64,000 nucleotides of DNA from assembly GCA_036555035.1 (NCBI GenBank), contig DATBMB010000116.1, positions 9,840-73,839 on the forward strand, given 5' to 3'. Positions 16,655-29,913 of this stretch are shown here, piece by piece (positions within the stretch are counted from its first letter, which is position 1; every line of letters starts with the position of its first letter). The notes beneath the pieces were generated by a model. That model saw only the letters and a list, made by a program, of their open reading frames with translations, searched no databases and was not told the DNA's origin. A program made the position numbers and the translations under genes. Source of the stretch: SG8-41 sp036555035. Its GTDB lineage: Bacteria; Pseudomonadota; Gammaproteobacteria; Burkholderiales; SG8-41.

Positions 16655-17241
16655 TCCGCATCAACCTGCTGCCGCACCGCGAGGTCCGGCGCAAACAGCA
16701 GCAGCAGCAGTTCTTCATCCTGCTCGCCTTCGTGATCGTCGTCGGCGGCGCGGTCTGGTTCGTGGTGCGCAGCTATCTCGACGAGCAGCTGCAGACCCAG
16801 CTGGCCCGCAACAAGTACCTGCAGGACGAGATCGTCAAGCTCGACAAGCAGATCGCCGAGATCCAGAAGCTCAAGGAACAAACCGCGGCGCTGCTCGCGC
16901 GCAAGAGAGTGGTGGAGACGCTGCAGGGTAACCGCGCCGAGGTCGTGCACCTGCTCGATCAGCTGGTGCGGCAGCTGCCCGAGGGCGTATACCTCAAGGC
17001 CGTGAAGCAGGCCGGCCCGCGCGTCACTATCACCGGGCTGACCCAGTCGCAGGCCCGCGTTTCCACGCTCATGCGCAACCTCGACTCCTCGCCGAACCTG
17101 GAGAACCCCGGCCTGGTGGAGATCAAGGCGGTGCAGCAGAACCGGCAGCGGACCAACGAGTTCATCATGAACATCACCATCACGCGCGCCAAGGTCGAGG
17201 ACGACAGCAAGGGCGCGCGCAAGCCGCCGGCGAAGAGGTAA
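16651..17241 (+). CDS. pilN: Type IV pilus assembly protein PilN
   Basis: A 196-residue bitopic membrane protein. It starts MIRINLLPHRE, the conserved PilM-binding peptide, then QQQQQ and one transmembrane helix (about 22-42), a coiled coil, and a periplasmic ferredoxin-like domain that pairs with PilO. The ATG overlaps the pilM stop by 4 nt; pilO starts 6 nt after its stop. The Q-rich run just before the helix is short and probably harmless. Confidence 0.95.
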   Translation: MIRINLLPHREVRRKQQQQQFFILLAFVIVVGGAVWFVVRSYLDEQLQTQLARNKYLQDEIVKLDKQIAEIQKLKEQTAALLARKRVVETLQGNRAEVVHLLDQLVRQLPEGVYLKAVKQAGPRVTITGLTQSQARVSTLMRNLDSSPNLENPGLVEIKAVQQNRQRTNEFIMNITITRAKVEDDSKGARKPPAKR

Positions 17242-17247
17242 CGCGAC

Positions 17248-17901
17248 ATGGCGATGACGCTCAATCTGAACGACCTCAGGCGGCTCGACCCGAAGAAGAT
17301 CGGCAGCTGGCCGATCCTGCCCAAGCTGGGGGTGCTCTTCATCACGCTCGTCCTGATCGTGGCGGCAAGCTGGTGGTTTGACTGGCAGCACCAGATCGAG
17401 GGCATCAACCAGGAGAAGGTGAAGGAAGAGGGGCTGCGCAAGACTTTCCTCACCAAGAAGAGCGAGGCCATCAACCTGCCCGCCTACCAGAAGCAGCTGG
17501 AGGATATCGAGAAGCAGTTCGGGGCGCTCTTGAAGCAGCTGCCGGGCCGCGCCGAGATGGACGCCCTGCTGACCGACATCAACCAGGCCGGCCTGGGACG
17601 CGGCCTGCAATTCGAGCTGTTCAAGCCCGCCGCACAGGAGACGCGCCGCGAGTTCTACGCGGAGCTGCCGATCACGATCAAGGTGACCGGCAATTACCAC
17701 GATATCGGCGCCTTCGCGAGCGACATCGGCAAGCTCTCGCGGATCGTGACGCTGGAGAACATCGCGCTCACCTCGGCGGGTAAGGGAAAAGGCGGCCTGG
17801 TGCTGGACGCGCTGGCCAAGACCTTCCGCTACCTCGACGACGAGGAGCTGGCGCAGCAGCGGCGGGCCGCGGCCGCCAAGAAAGCCGGCAAGAGAAAATG
17901 A
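17248..17901 (+). CDS. pilO: Type IV pilus assembly protein PilO
   Basis: A 217-residue bitopic protein: cytoplasmic MAMTLNLNDLRRLDPKKIGSW, a transmembrane helix (about 25-46), a coiled coil rich in K and E (50-100) and a periplasmic domain containing LPITIKVTGNYHDIGAFASDIGKLSRIVTL. PilO dimerises with PilN and links the inner-membrane platform to PilP and the PilQ secretin. The C-terminal QRRAAAAKKAGKRK tail is basic. The last codons overlap pilP (ATGA). Confidence 0.95.
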   Translation: MAMTLNLNDLRRLDPKKIGSWPILPKLGVLFITLVLIVAASWWFDWQHQIEGINQEKVKEEGLRKTFLTKKSEAINLPAYQKQLEDIEKQFGALLKQLPGRAEMDALLTDINQAGLGRGLQFELFKPAAQETRREFYAELPITIKVTGNYHDIGAFASDIGKLSRIVTLENIALTSAGKGKGGLVLDALAKTFRYLDDEELAQQRRAAAAKKAGKRK

Positions 17902-18428
17902 CACGGCATATCCTCCTCAGCGCGCTCGCCTGCCTCGCGCTCGTCGCGTGCAGCGGCGAGGAGCATTCGGATCTGCGGCAGTTCGTCAGGGATTCGGACA
18001 ACATGCCGCGCGGCCGCATTCCCCCGCTGCCGGAAGTGAAACCCTACGAGCCGTTCGAGTACGCGGCGTTCGACCTGGTCGACCCGTTCCTGCCGCGCAA
18101 GATCGAGGCGCCCCGGTCGGCCAAGCCCGACCCCAGGCTGCCGGACCCCAACCGGCGCAAGGGGCCGCTCGAGGCGTTTCCGCTGGAGAATCTCAAGATG
18201 GTGGGCTCGCTCTCCCAGAAGCAGGAGTTCTTCGCGCTCATCAAGACCCCGGACAACAACCTCTACCGGGTAAAGATGGGTGATTTCATGGGGCAGAACT
18301 TCGGCCGCGTCATCGACATCAGCGAGTCCGCGGTCAAGCTGAAGGAGTTGATCCAGGACAGCGGCAACGACTGGAAGGAAGAAGAACGCTTGCTGTTGCT
18401 GCAGGACGAACAGGAGGCAAGAAAATGA
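17898..18428 (+). CDS. pilP: Type IV pilus assembly lipoprotein PilP
   Basis: A 176-residue lipoprotein. The signal sequence ends with the lipobox LVAC, making C18 the lipidated residue. A proline-rich linker (PPLPEVKPYEPFEY, which binds PilNO) leads into the small HR beta domain with FPLENLKMVGSLSQKQEFFALIKTPDNNLYRVKMGDFMGQNFG. PilP connects PilNO with the N-domains of PilQ. It overlaps both neighbours by 4 nt. Confidence 0.95.
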   Translation: MTRHILLSALACLALVACSGEEHSDLRQFVRDSDNMPRGRIPPLPEVKPYEPFEYAAFDLVDPFLPRKIEAPRSAKPDPRLPDPNRRKGPLEAFPLENLKMVGSLSQKQEFFALIKTPDNNLYRVKMGDFMGQNFGRVIDISESAVKLKELIQDSGNDWKEEERLLLLQDEQEARK

Positions 18429-20545
18429 AGCTCAAGGCGTATTTCCGCTCGTGGGCCCTTCAGGGAGCGCTTGCGGCCGCGCTCGCGTGCGCAAGCGGGG
18501 CAGCCCGTGCCCAGGCCAACAGCATCGAGTCGATCAACGTCTCGCCCGCGAGCGGCGGCAAGGTGATCGTCCGCGTCACCCTGAAGCAGCCGCCTGCGAG
18601 CCCGCCCGCCGGGTTCACCGTGACCAACCCGCCGCGCATCGCCTTCGATTTTCTCAACACCACCAGCGCGCTCGGGCGCAGCACGCAGGAAGTGGCGGAA
18701 GGAGACCTGCGCGGCATCAACGTCGTGCAGGCCGGCGACCGCACGCGGCTCGTTCTCAATCTCGCCCGCCCCTCCGGCTACGACACGCAGATCGACGGGC
18801 GGACGCTGCTGATCACGCTCCAGGGCGCCGCGGCGGCGGCGAGCCCTGCGGGGGCGACCACGCATTTCGCGGAGGCGCGCCCGGGAGACCGGCGCCACGC
18901 CCTGCGCGACGTCGACTTCCGGCGCGGCGGGGCCGGCGAGGGGCGCGTCGTGGTGGACCTCTCCGACAGCACCGTGGGCATCGATCTCAAGCTCCAGGGC
19001 CGCACCATCATTGTCGACTTCATCAATACCGCGTTGCCGAGGAACCTGCAGCGGCGCCTCGACGTCACCGACTTCGGCACGGTGGTCCAGACCATCGACG
19101 CCTTCCCCCAGGGCAACAACAGCCGGCTCGTCATAGAGCCGCGCGGCGTCTGGGAGCACACCGCCTACCAGACCGACACCCGCTTCATCGTGGAGGTGAA
19201 GGCGCAGGCCCCGGACGCCGGCCGCATCGCGCGCGGCGGCGGCTATACGGGCGAGAAGCTCTCGCTCAACTTCCAGAACGTGGAGGTGCGCGCGGTGCTG
19301 CAGGTGATCGCGGACTTCACCGGACTCAACATCATCACCAGCGACACGGTGGGCGGCAACCTGACGCTGCGGCTGAAGGACGTGCCGTGGGACCAGGCGC
19401 TCGACATCATCCTGCAGGCGAAGGGCCTGGACATGCGCAAGACCGGCAACGTGGTGTGGATCGCTCCGCGCGACGAGCTCGCCACGCGCGAGAAGCTCGC
19501 GCTCGAGGCGCAGCAGCAGATCGTGGATCTCGAGCCCACGCGCACGGAAAGCTTCCAGCTGAACTACCAGAAGGGGGCCGACCTCCAGAAGCTCCTGGCC
19601 GATCCGCAGCAGCGGGTATTGTCCAAGCGCGGCAGCGCCGTCGTCGATCCGCGCACCAACACGGTGTTCGTCCAGGACACGCCCACGCGGCTCGAGGAAG
19701 TGCGGAAGTTGATCCGCCAGGTCGACGTGCCGGTGCGCCAGGTGATGATCGAGTCGCGGATCGTGGAGGCAAGCGACAACTTCGGCCGCAACCTCGGCGT
19801 GCGCCTCGGCTATCACGACATGACGGGGACGGGCAACCAGGTCGGGACCCAGAACGGCATCCGGGTGCGCGCTGTTCCGGGCGGCCAGATAACGGACACG
19901 GGTTTCCACACCGGCCAGACCACCGCGCCTCCCTTCACCGACTCGCTGTCCGTGAACTTGCCGGTGCCGGGGCTCGCCGGCGCCGTGCCGGGCGCGTTCT
20001 CGCTGGCCCTCTTCCGGGAAGGATCGGCGAAATTCCTCAACCTCGAGCTGACCGCGCTGCAGGCCGACGGCAAGGGCAAGATCATCTCCAGCCCGCGCGT
20101 CATCACCGCCGACCAGGTGGAAGCCACCATCGAGCAGGGCACGGAAATTCCGTACCAGCAGGCGACCTCGAGCGGCGCCACCAGCGTCGCGTTCAAGAAG
20201 GCGACGCTCTCGCTGAAGGTCAAGCCCCAGGTCACGCCCGATGACAACGTGATCATGAATCTCAACGTCCACAAGGACAGCGTGGGCCAGAACACCCTCG
20301 CGGGCCCCTCGATCGACACCAAGCAGATCGTCACCGAGGTTCTGGTGGAGAACGGCGGCACGGTGGTGATCGGCGGCATCTACCAGCAGACCGAGAACAA
20401 CCAGACCAACAAGATACCGGTGCTCGGCGACCTGCCGTTCGTGGGCTGGATGTTCAAGCAGAACCTGCGGAGCGACAACCGCAACGAGCTGCTGATCTTC
20501 ATCACGCCGCGCATCCTCAAGGACGGCCTGACGCTGCGGCAATAG
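18425..20545 (+). CDS. pilQ: Type IV pilus secretin PilQ
   Basis: A 706-residue outer-membrane secretin. After the signal peptide (cut near ARAQA) come two AMIN domains (about 35-140 and 155-260), the secretin/TonB short N-terminal domain (LSLNFQNVEVRAVLQVIADFTGLNII), an N1-type domain and the C-terminal secretin domain with VEIGGIYQQT-like and FVGWMFKQNLRSDNRNELLIFITPRIL signatures. It forms the gated channel for the pilus and DNA uptake. It is the last gene of pilMNOPQ and is followed by a strong terminator. Confidence 0.96.
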   Translation: MKLKAYFRSWALQGALAAALACASGAARAQANSIESINVSPASGGKVIVRVTLKQPPASPPAGFTVTNPPRIAFDFLNTTSALGRSTQEVAEGDLRGINVVQAGDRTRLVLNLARPSGYDTQIDGRTLLITLQGAAAAASPAGATTHFAEARPGDRRHALRDVDFRRGGAGEGRVVVDLSDSTVGIDLKLQGRTIIVDFINTALPRNLQRRLDVTDFGTVVQTIDAFPQGNNSRLVIEPRGVWEHTAYQTDTRFIVEVKAQAPDAGRIARGGGYTGEKLSLNFQNVEVRAVLQVIADFTGLNIITSDTVGGNLTLRLKDVPWDQALDIILQAKGLDMRKTGNVVWIAPRDELATREKLALEAQQQIVDLEPTRTESFQLNYQKGADLQKLLADPQQRVLSKRGSAVVDPRTNTVFVQDTPTRLEEVRKLIRQVDVPVRQVMIESRIVEASDNFGRNLGVRLGYHDMTGTGNQVGTQNGIRVRAVPGGQITDTGFHTGQTTAPPFTDSLSVNLPVPGLAGAVPGAFSLALFREGSAKFLNLELTALQADGKGKIISSPRVITADQVEATIEQGTEIPYQQATSSGATSVAFKKATLSLKVKPQVTPDDNVIMNLNVHKDSVGQNTLAGPSIDTKQIVTEVLVENGGTVVIGGIYQQTENNQTNKIPVLGDLPFVGWMFKQNLRSDNRNELLIFITPRILKDGLTLRQ

Positions 20546-20566
20546 GCGGGCATCCGCATCACCCGG

Positions 20567-20593
20567 AAAGGCGGCCCGCGGGCCGCCTTTTTG
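20567..20593 (+). terminator. Intrinsic terminator of pilMNOPQ
   Basis: A 24-bp perfect palindrome (20567-20590) with arms AAAGGCGGCCCG / CGGGCCGCCTTT followed by further T (TTGTTT), 21 nt after the pilQ stop. Confidence 0.85.
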
Positions 20594-20657
20594 TTTGCCG
20601 CGATTCCCCGGGCGCGCGCGTTAGTCGGCACCTGCCCGTTCCGCTAGAATCGCTCCC

Positions 20658-21257
20658 ATGAGTGCCAGTGAACACAAGCCGGAAGAGCGGCGCGGGCGCA
20701 TTCCCGGCAACATCTTCCTGGTGGGCCTGATGGGCGCGGGAAAGACCTCGGTCGGCAGGCGCCTCGCCCGGCGCCTCGGCAAGACCTTCTACGACTGCGA
20801 CGAGGAGATCGAGCACGCCACCGGCGTGAGGGTCCCGGTCATCTTCGAGATCGAGGGCGAGGCCGGCTTCCGCGCGCGTGAGGCGAAAATGCTGGCGGAG
20901 CTCGTCCTCCGCAGCGAGATCGTGCTCGCCACCGGCGGGGGCGCCGTGCTGTCCGAGGAGAACCGCAGGCTGCTCGCCGAGAATGGCGTGGTGGTCTACC
21001 TGCGCGCGGGCGCTGCGGACCTCTGGCAGCGCACCCGGCACGACCGGAACCGGCCGCTGCTCCAGACCGGGGAGCCCCATGCCAGGCTCGAGCAGCTCTT
21101 CGCCGAGCGCGACCCGCTCTACCGCAGCATTGCAGATATCATCGTCGACACCGGGAGCCAGAGCCTGGGGAGCCTCACCCAGCGACTGGAACAGCGGCTG
21201 ATCGAGCACCAGTCCGCCGCGGCGGAAGGCGCCGGCGCACCGGTGCGCACCGGCTGA
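20658..21257 (+). CDS. aroK: Shikimate kinase AroK
   Basis: A 199-residue P-loop kinase. Walker A is GLMGAGKTSVGR, the shikimate-binding DCDEEIE and GEAGFRARE (with the key Arg) follow, then GGGAVL and the LID R-x-R region HDRNRPLL. It phosphorylates shikimate at O3. The N-terminal SASEHKPEERRGRIPG extension is polar and variable. aroB begins 20 nt after the stop, so two steps of the shikimate pathway are adjacent, as usual. Confidence 0.95.
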   Translation: MSASEHKPEERRGRIPGNIFLVGLMGAGKTSVGRRLARRLGKTFYDCDEEIEHATGVRVPVIFEIEGEAGFRAREAKMLAELVLRSEIVLATGGGAVLSEENRRLLAENGVVVYLRAGAADLWQRTRHDRNRPLLQTGEPHARLEQLFAERDPLYRSIADIIVDTGSQSLGSLTQRLEQRLIEHQSAAAEGAGAPVRTG

Positions 21258-21277
21258 TCGGAAGCGCCTCGCCCGAT

Positions 21278-22372
21278 ATGCAGACCCTGAACGTTGCGCT
21301 CGGTGCCCGCAGCTACCCGATCCACATCGGTGCCGGGCTCCTCGCCCGAACCGAACTGATCGTGGAACGGCTCCCCCAGAAGAGCGCCGCAATCGTCACC
21401 AACGCGACCGTCGCGCCGCTCTACCTCGCGGCGCTGCAGGGCGCGCTGGAAGCGCGCGGGGTGCGCGTGGTGGGCATCACGGTGCCGGACGGCGAAGCGT
21501 TCAAGACGTGGGAGACGCTGAACCGCATCTTCGATGCGCTGCTCGAGCACCGCTGTGAGCGCGGCACCGCGCTGATCGCGCTGGGCGGCGGAGTCATCGG
21601 CGATCTGGCCGGATTCGCGGCGGCGGTCTACCAGCGCGGCGTGCCCTATATCCAGGTGCCGACGACGCTGCTCGCGCAGGTGGATTCCGCGGTCGGGGGC
21701 AAGACCGCGATCAACCACCCGCTCGGCAAGAACATGATCGGAGCGTTCTACCAGCCGCTCGCGGTGATCGCCGACACCGACACGCTCGCGACACTGCCGC
21801 CGCGGGAGCTCGCCGCCGGGCTGGCGGAGATCATCAAGTACGGCGTGATCCGCGATGCGCCATTTTTCGAGTGGCTCGAAGCCAACATGGCCCGGCTCGT
21901 GCGCCGCGAGCCCGAGGCGCTCGCCTATGCCATCGAGCGCTCCTGCGCCAACAAGGCGGAGGTCGTCGCGGAGGACGAGCTGGAAACCGGCCCCCGGGCG
22001 CTGCTCAACCTGGGCCACACGTTCGGACACGCGATCGAGACCGGCACCGGCTACGGCACCTGGCTCCATGGGGAAGCGGTTGCCGCCGGCATGCTGCTGG
22101 CGGCGAAGCTGTCGCAGCGCCTGGGGCACCTCGCGGTCGAGGACGTGCGCCGCCTCGGGGCGCTCCTGAAATCGGCCGGCCTGCCGCTCGATCCGCCCCG
22201 GCTCGGTCGCGCGCGCTACCTCGAGCTGATGGGCCACGACAAGAAGGTGGCGGGCGGCCGCATCCACTTCGTGCTGTTAAAGCGCATCGGGGAGGCCTAC
22301 GTCTCGGGCGAGGTGCCGGGCGCTGCGCTCGCGGACGTGCTCGACGCCGGCGCCGAGCATGCTCGGGCGTGA
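21278..22372 (+). CDS. aroB: 3-dehydroquinate synthase AroB
   Basis: A 364-residue NAD- and Zn-dependent synthase. NAD contacts lie in DGEAFKTWETL, ALGGGVIGDLAGFAAAVYQRG and PTTLLAQVDSAVGGKTAINHP; the metal ligands are E in LAEIIKYG, H in NLGHTFGHAIE and H in WLHGEAVAAGM. It converts DAHP to 3-dehydroquinate. The final 14 nt overlap the start of dgt. Confidence 0.96.
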   Translation: MQTLNVALGARSYPIHIGAGLLARTELIVERLPQKSAAIVTNATVAPLYLAALQGALEARGVRVVGITVPDGEAFKTWETLNRIFDALLEHRCERGTALIALGGGVIGDLAGFAAAVYQRGVPYIQVPTTLLAQVDSAVGGKTAINHPLGKNMIGAFYQPLAVIADTDTLATLPPRELAAGLAEIIKYGVIRDAPFFEWLEANMARLVRREPEALAYAIERSCANKAEVVAEDELETGPRALLNLGHTFGHAIETGTGYGTWLHGEAVAAGMLLAAKLSQRLGHLAVEDVRRLGALLKSAGLPLDPPRLGRARYLELMGHDKKVAGGRIHFVLLKRIGEAYVSGEVPGAALADVLDAGAEHARA

Positions 22373-23486
22373 CCTCGCCCCCTACGCGGCCCGGCCGGAG
22401 CGCTCCCGCGGCCGCCGCCACCGCGAGGCTCCGCCCCGGGGTCGCACCGAGTATCAGCGCGACCGCGATCGCATCGTGCACTCGACCGCCTTCCGGCGCC
22501 TCGAGTACAAGACCCAGGTCTTCGTCAACCACGAAGGCGACCTCTTCCGCACCCGCCTCACGCACAGCCTCGAGGTGGCGCAGATCGCGCGAACGGTGGC
22601 GCGGAGCCTCCGTCTCGACGAGGACCTGACCGAGGCGGTCGCGCTCGCGCACGACCTCGGCCACACGCCCTTCGGCCACACCGGCCAGGATTCGCTCAAC
22701 GCCTGCATGCGGCCCTATGGGGGCTTCGAGCACAATCTCCAGAGCCTGCGCGTGGTGGACCTTCTGGAGCAGCGCTACGCTGCGTTCGACGGCTTGAACC
22801 TGACCTTCGAGGCGCGCGAGGGGATCCTCAAGCACTGCTCGCCGCGGAACGCGCGCGCCCTCGGCGACGTGGGCGAGCGCTTCCTGAAGAAGCGGCGACC
22901 GTCGCTGGAGGCGCAGGTCGCGAACCTCGCCGACGAGATCGCCTACAACAACCACGACGTCGATGACGGGGTGCGCTCCGGGCTGCTCGATCTGGCGCAG
23001 CTGGCGGAAGTGCCCGTGTTCGCGCGTCACATGAAGGCCGTCCTGCGCCAGTATCCGCAGCTTCCGCCGCGGCGGCTGCGGCACGAGACGGTGCGGCGCA
23101 TGATCGACACGCTGGTCACGGATCTCATCCGCACCAGCGCGGAGAACATCCGCAGGCTCGCGCCGGGCTCGATCGAGGACGTGCGGCGGGCGCCGGCGCT
23201 CATCGCGTTCAGCCCGCGTATTCGAGATGAGAGCGAGGCGCTGAAGCGCTTCCTGCGCGAGCACCTCTATCGCCACTACCGCGTGGTGCGCATGAGCGGG
23301 AAGGCGCGCCGCATCGTGGCCGATCTCTTCGCGGCGCTGCTGGCCGACAACCGGCTGCTGCCGCCGGAGTTCCAGGAACGCGCGCGCGCGGATGCTCCCC
23401 GCGCCATCGCCGATTACATCGCCGGCATGACCGACCGCTACGCGATCCTCGAGCACCGGCGCCTGTTCGCGATCGAGGAAGCGTGA
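22359..23486 (+). CDS. dgt: dGTPase-like HD-domain triphosphohydrolase
   Basis: A 375-residue HD protein. The metal site is built from the H of RTRLTHSLEVAQIA, the HD of LAHDLGHTPFGHTGQ and a later D in ADEIAYNNHDVDDG. EYQRDRDRIVHSTAFRRLEYKTQVF is the usual nucleotide-binding N-terminus. Enzymes of this type hydrolyse dGTP (or other dNTPs) to deoxynucleoside and triphosphate. The 375-residue length fits the short group of Dgt-like proteins rather than E. coli Dgt (505). ATG 22359 overlaps aroB. Confidence 0.92.
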   Translation: MLGRDLAPYAARPERSRGRRHREAPPRGRTEYQRDRDRIVHSTAFRRLEYKTQVFVNHEGDLFRTRLTHSLEVAQIARTVARSLRLDEDLTEAVALAHDLGHTPFGHTGQDSLNACMRPYGGFEHNLQSLRVVDLLEQRYAAFDGLNLTFEAREGILKHCSPRNARALGDVGERFLKKRRPSLEAQVANLADEIAYNNHDVDDGVRSGLLDLAQLAEVPVFARHMKAVLRQYPQLPPRRLRHETVRRMIDTLVTDLIRTSAENIRRLAPGSIEDVRRAPALIAFSPRIRDESEALKRFLREHLYRHYRVVRMSGKARRIVADLFAALLADNRLLPPEFQERARADAPRAIADYIAGMTDRYAILEHRRLFAIEEA

Positions 23487-23513
23487 CAGGACGGGCGCGA
23501 AGCGGCGAAACGG

Positions 23514-23542
23514 TTGCTGTAAGTAGCTGATGGCAGTAAACT
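23514..23542 (+). promoter_or_regulatory. Putative gltB promoter
   Basis: TTGCTG (23514-23519), 17 bp, TAAACT (23537-23542), in the 151-bp gap between dgt and gltB. Downstream, GCTGC-AAC-GCAGC forms a small hairpin in the leader. Prediction by eye only. Confidence 0.4.
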
Positions 23543-23637
23543 TCCCCTTCGCGCCTGCGTTTTGAGCGCCGCTTGCTGCAACGCAGCAGGGCGGGCGGCA
23601 GGCGCCGGCAACCCAAGAGCACTCGAGGAAACGCCGC

Positions 23638-28299
<4,662 letters not shown>

Positions 28300-28308
28300 C
28301 CGGAACAG

Positions 28309-28324
28309 GGGGTGCGGGCCCCTT
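28309..28324 (+). repeat. 16-bp motif shared by the gltB-gltD and gltD-hemE gaps (copy 1)
   Basis: GGGGTGCGGGCCCCTT, just after the gltB stop. The same 16 bases recur at 29873-29888, just after gltD. GGGG and CCCC can pair around TGCGGG. Confidence 0.5.
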
Positions 28325-28400
28325 CCGCAGCAGCGGCGGGGCCCTCCCGCTCCCCCGTACCCCCACCTCCGGCAGCCGGCGCCTGAAGTGAGCACTTACC

Positions 28401-29864
28401 ATGGGCAAGATCACGGGATTTCTCGAGCACGACCGCGTCGAAGAGGCGTACGAGCCGAAGGACGCGCGCAAGAAGCATTACCGCGAGTTCATCCCCCGCC
28501 TGACCGACGAGCAGGCGGGGATCCAGGGCGCGCGCTGCATGGACTGCGGCATCCCGTTCTGCATGAGCGGCTGCCCGGTCAACAACATCATCCCCGACTG
28601 GAACGATCTCGTGTACCGCCAGGACTGGCGGTCCGCGATCGAGACGCTGCACTCGACCAACAATTTCCCGGAGTTCACGGGCCGGATCTGCCCGGCGCCG
28701 TGCGAGGAAGCCTGCGTGCTGCGCATCAACGAGGACCCGGTCGGCATCAAGTCGATCGAACACGCGATCATCGACAAGGCGTGGGAAGCTGGCTGGGTTA
28801 CGCCGCAGCCGCCCGCGCACCGGACCGGCAAGAAGGTCGCGGTCGTGGGCTCCGGCCCCGCCGGGCTCGCCTGCGCGCAACAGCTCGCGCGCGCCGGCCA
28901 TGCAGTCGTCGTGCTCGAGAGGAACGACCGCATCGGCGGACTGCTGCGCTACGGCATTCCCGATTTCAAGCTCGAGAAGCGGCAGATCGACCGGCGCATG
29001 GAGCAGATGGCTGCCGAGGGCGTCTCCTTTCGCACCGGCATACACGTCGGGCCGGGCCGTCCCGGCAGGGGCATTCCCGACTGGTCAATTGAGATCCTTC
29101 CCCCCGAGAAGCTCCTGGCCGAGTTCGACGCCGTGGTGCTGGCGGGGGGCGCCGAGCAGCCGCGCGACCTCCCGATTCCGGGCCGCGAGCTCGACGGCGT
29201 GCACTTCGCGATGGAGTTCCTGCCCCTGCAGAACAAGCGCGTCGCGGGAGATTCGAATGTTCCCGAGCTGTGGGCGAGCGACAAGCACGTGATCATCATC
29301 GGTGGCGGCGATACCGGCTCCGACTGCGTTGGAACCTCAAACCGCCACGGCGCCCGCTCCATCACCCAGTTCGAGCTGCTGCCCATGCCGCCCGACGTGG
29401 AGCGCAATCCCGTGTGGCCCTACTGGCCGACGCGGCTGCGTACTTCCTCGTCCCACGAGGAGGGGGTGAGCCGCGACTGGTCGGTCGCGACGAAGGCGTT
29501 CATCGGCGAGGGCGGCAGGGTCACGGCGCTCAAGGCCGTGCGCTTGGCCTGGCAGGACGGCCGCATGAGCGAGGTGCCGGGCTCGGAATTCACGATGCCG
29601 GCCGACCTCGTGCTGCTCGCAATGGGGTTCGTCTCCCCGGTCCCGTCCGTGCTCGACGGCTTCGGCGTGGCGAAGGACGCCCGCGGCAATGCCCGGGCCG
29701 GCGCCGAGGGCGCGGGTAGCTACGCAACCTCGGTGCGCAAGGTGTTCGCTGCCGGCGACATGCGGCGCGGCCAGTCGCTGGTGGTCTGGGCGATACGCGA
29801 GGGCCGGCAGTGCGCACGCGCGGTGGACGAGTTCCTGATGGGACGATCCGAGCTTCCGCGATAA
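28401..29864 (+). CDS. gltD: Glutamate synthase (NADPH) small subunit GltD
   Basis: A 487-residue flavoprotein. The N-terminal cysteines CMDCGIPFCMSGCPVNN and CPAPCEEAC bind two 4Fe-4S clusters; VVGSGPAGLACAQQL binds FAD and IIIGGGDTGSDCVGTS binds NADPH. It feeds electrons from NADPH to GltB. ATG 28401 opens MGKITGFLEHDR, the standard start. The 101-nt gap after gltB and the 49-nt gap before hemE each contain a copy of a 16-bp motif. Confidence 0.97.
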   Translation: MGKITGFLEHDRVEEAYEPKDARKKHYREFIPRLTDEQAGIQGARCMDCGIPFCMSGCPVNNIIPDWNDLVYRQDWRSAIETLHSTNNFPEFTGRICPAPCEEACVLRINEDPVGIKSIEHAIIDKAWEAGWVTPQPPAHRTGKKVAVVGSGPAGLACAQQLARAGHAVVVLERNDRIGGLLRYGIPDFKLEKRQIDRRMEQMAAEGVSFRTGIHVGPGRPGRGIPDWSIEILPPEKLLAEFDAVVLAGGAEQPRDLPIPGRELDGVHFAMEFLPLQNKRVAGDSNVPELWASDKHVIIIGGGDTGSDCVGTSNRHGARSITQFELLPMPPDVERNPVWPYWPTRLRTSSSHEEGVSRDWSVATKAFIGEGGRVTALKAVRLAWQDGRMSEVPGSEFTMPADLVLLAMGFVSPVPSVLDGFGVAKDARGNARAGAEGAGSYATSVRKVFAAGDMRRGQSLVVWAIREGRQCARAVDEFLMGRSELPR

Positions 29865-29872
29865 CACGAGCC

Positions 29873-29888
29873 GGGGTGCGGGCCCCTT
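29873..29888 (+). repeat. 16-bp motif shared by the gltB-gltD and gltD-hemE gaps (copy 2)
   Basis: Second exact copy of GGGGTGCGGGCCCCTT, 9 nt after the gltD stop and 25 nt before the hemE start. Confidence 0.5.
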
Positions 29889-29913
29889 TCTGCGCACTCC
29901 TCCGCGGGTCACG

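Noticed and set aside
18263..20542. Long antisense open frame opposite pilQ
   Set aside because: Shadow of pilQ codons. No start context, and the composition is rich in Arg/Val/Leu without any domain.
20567..20593. Palindrome after pilQ as a possible regulatory operator
   Set aside because: The T-tract directly after the stem and its position 21 nt past the last gene of the operon fit an intrinsic terminator better.
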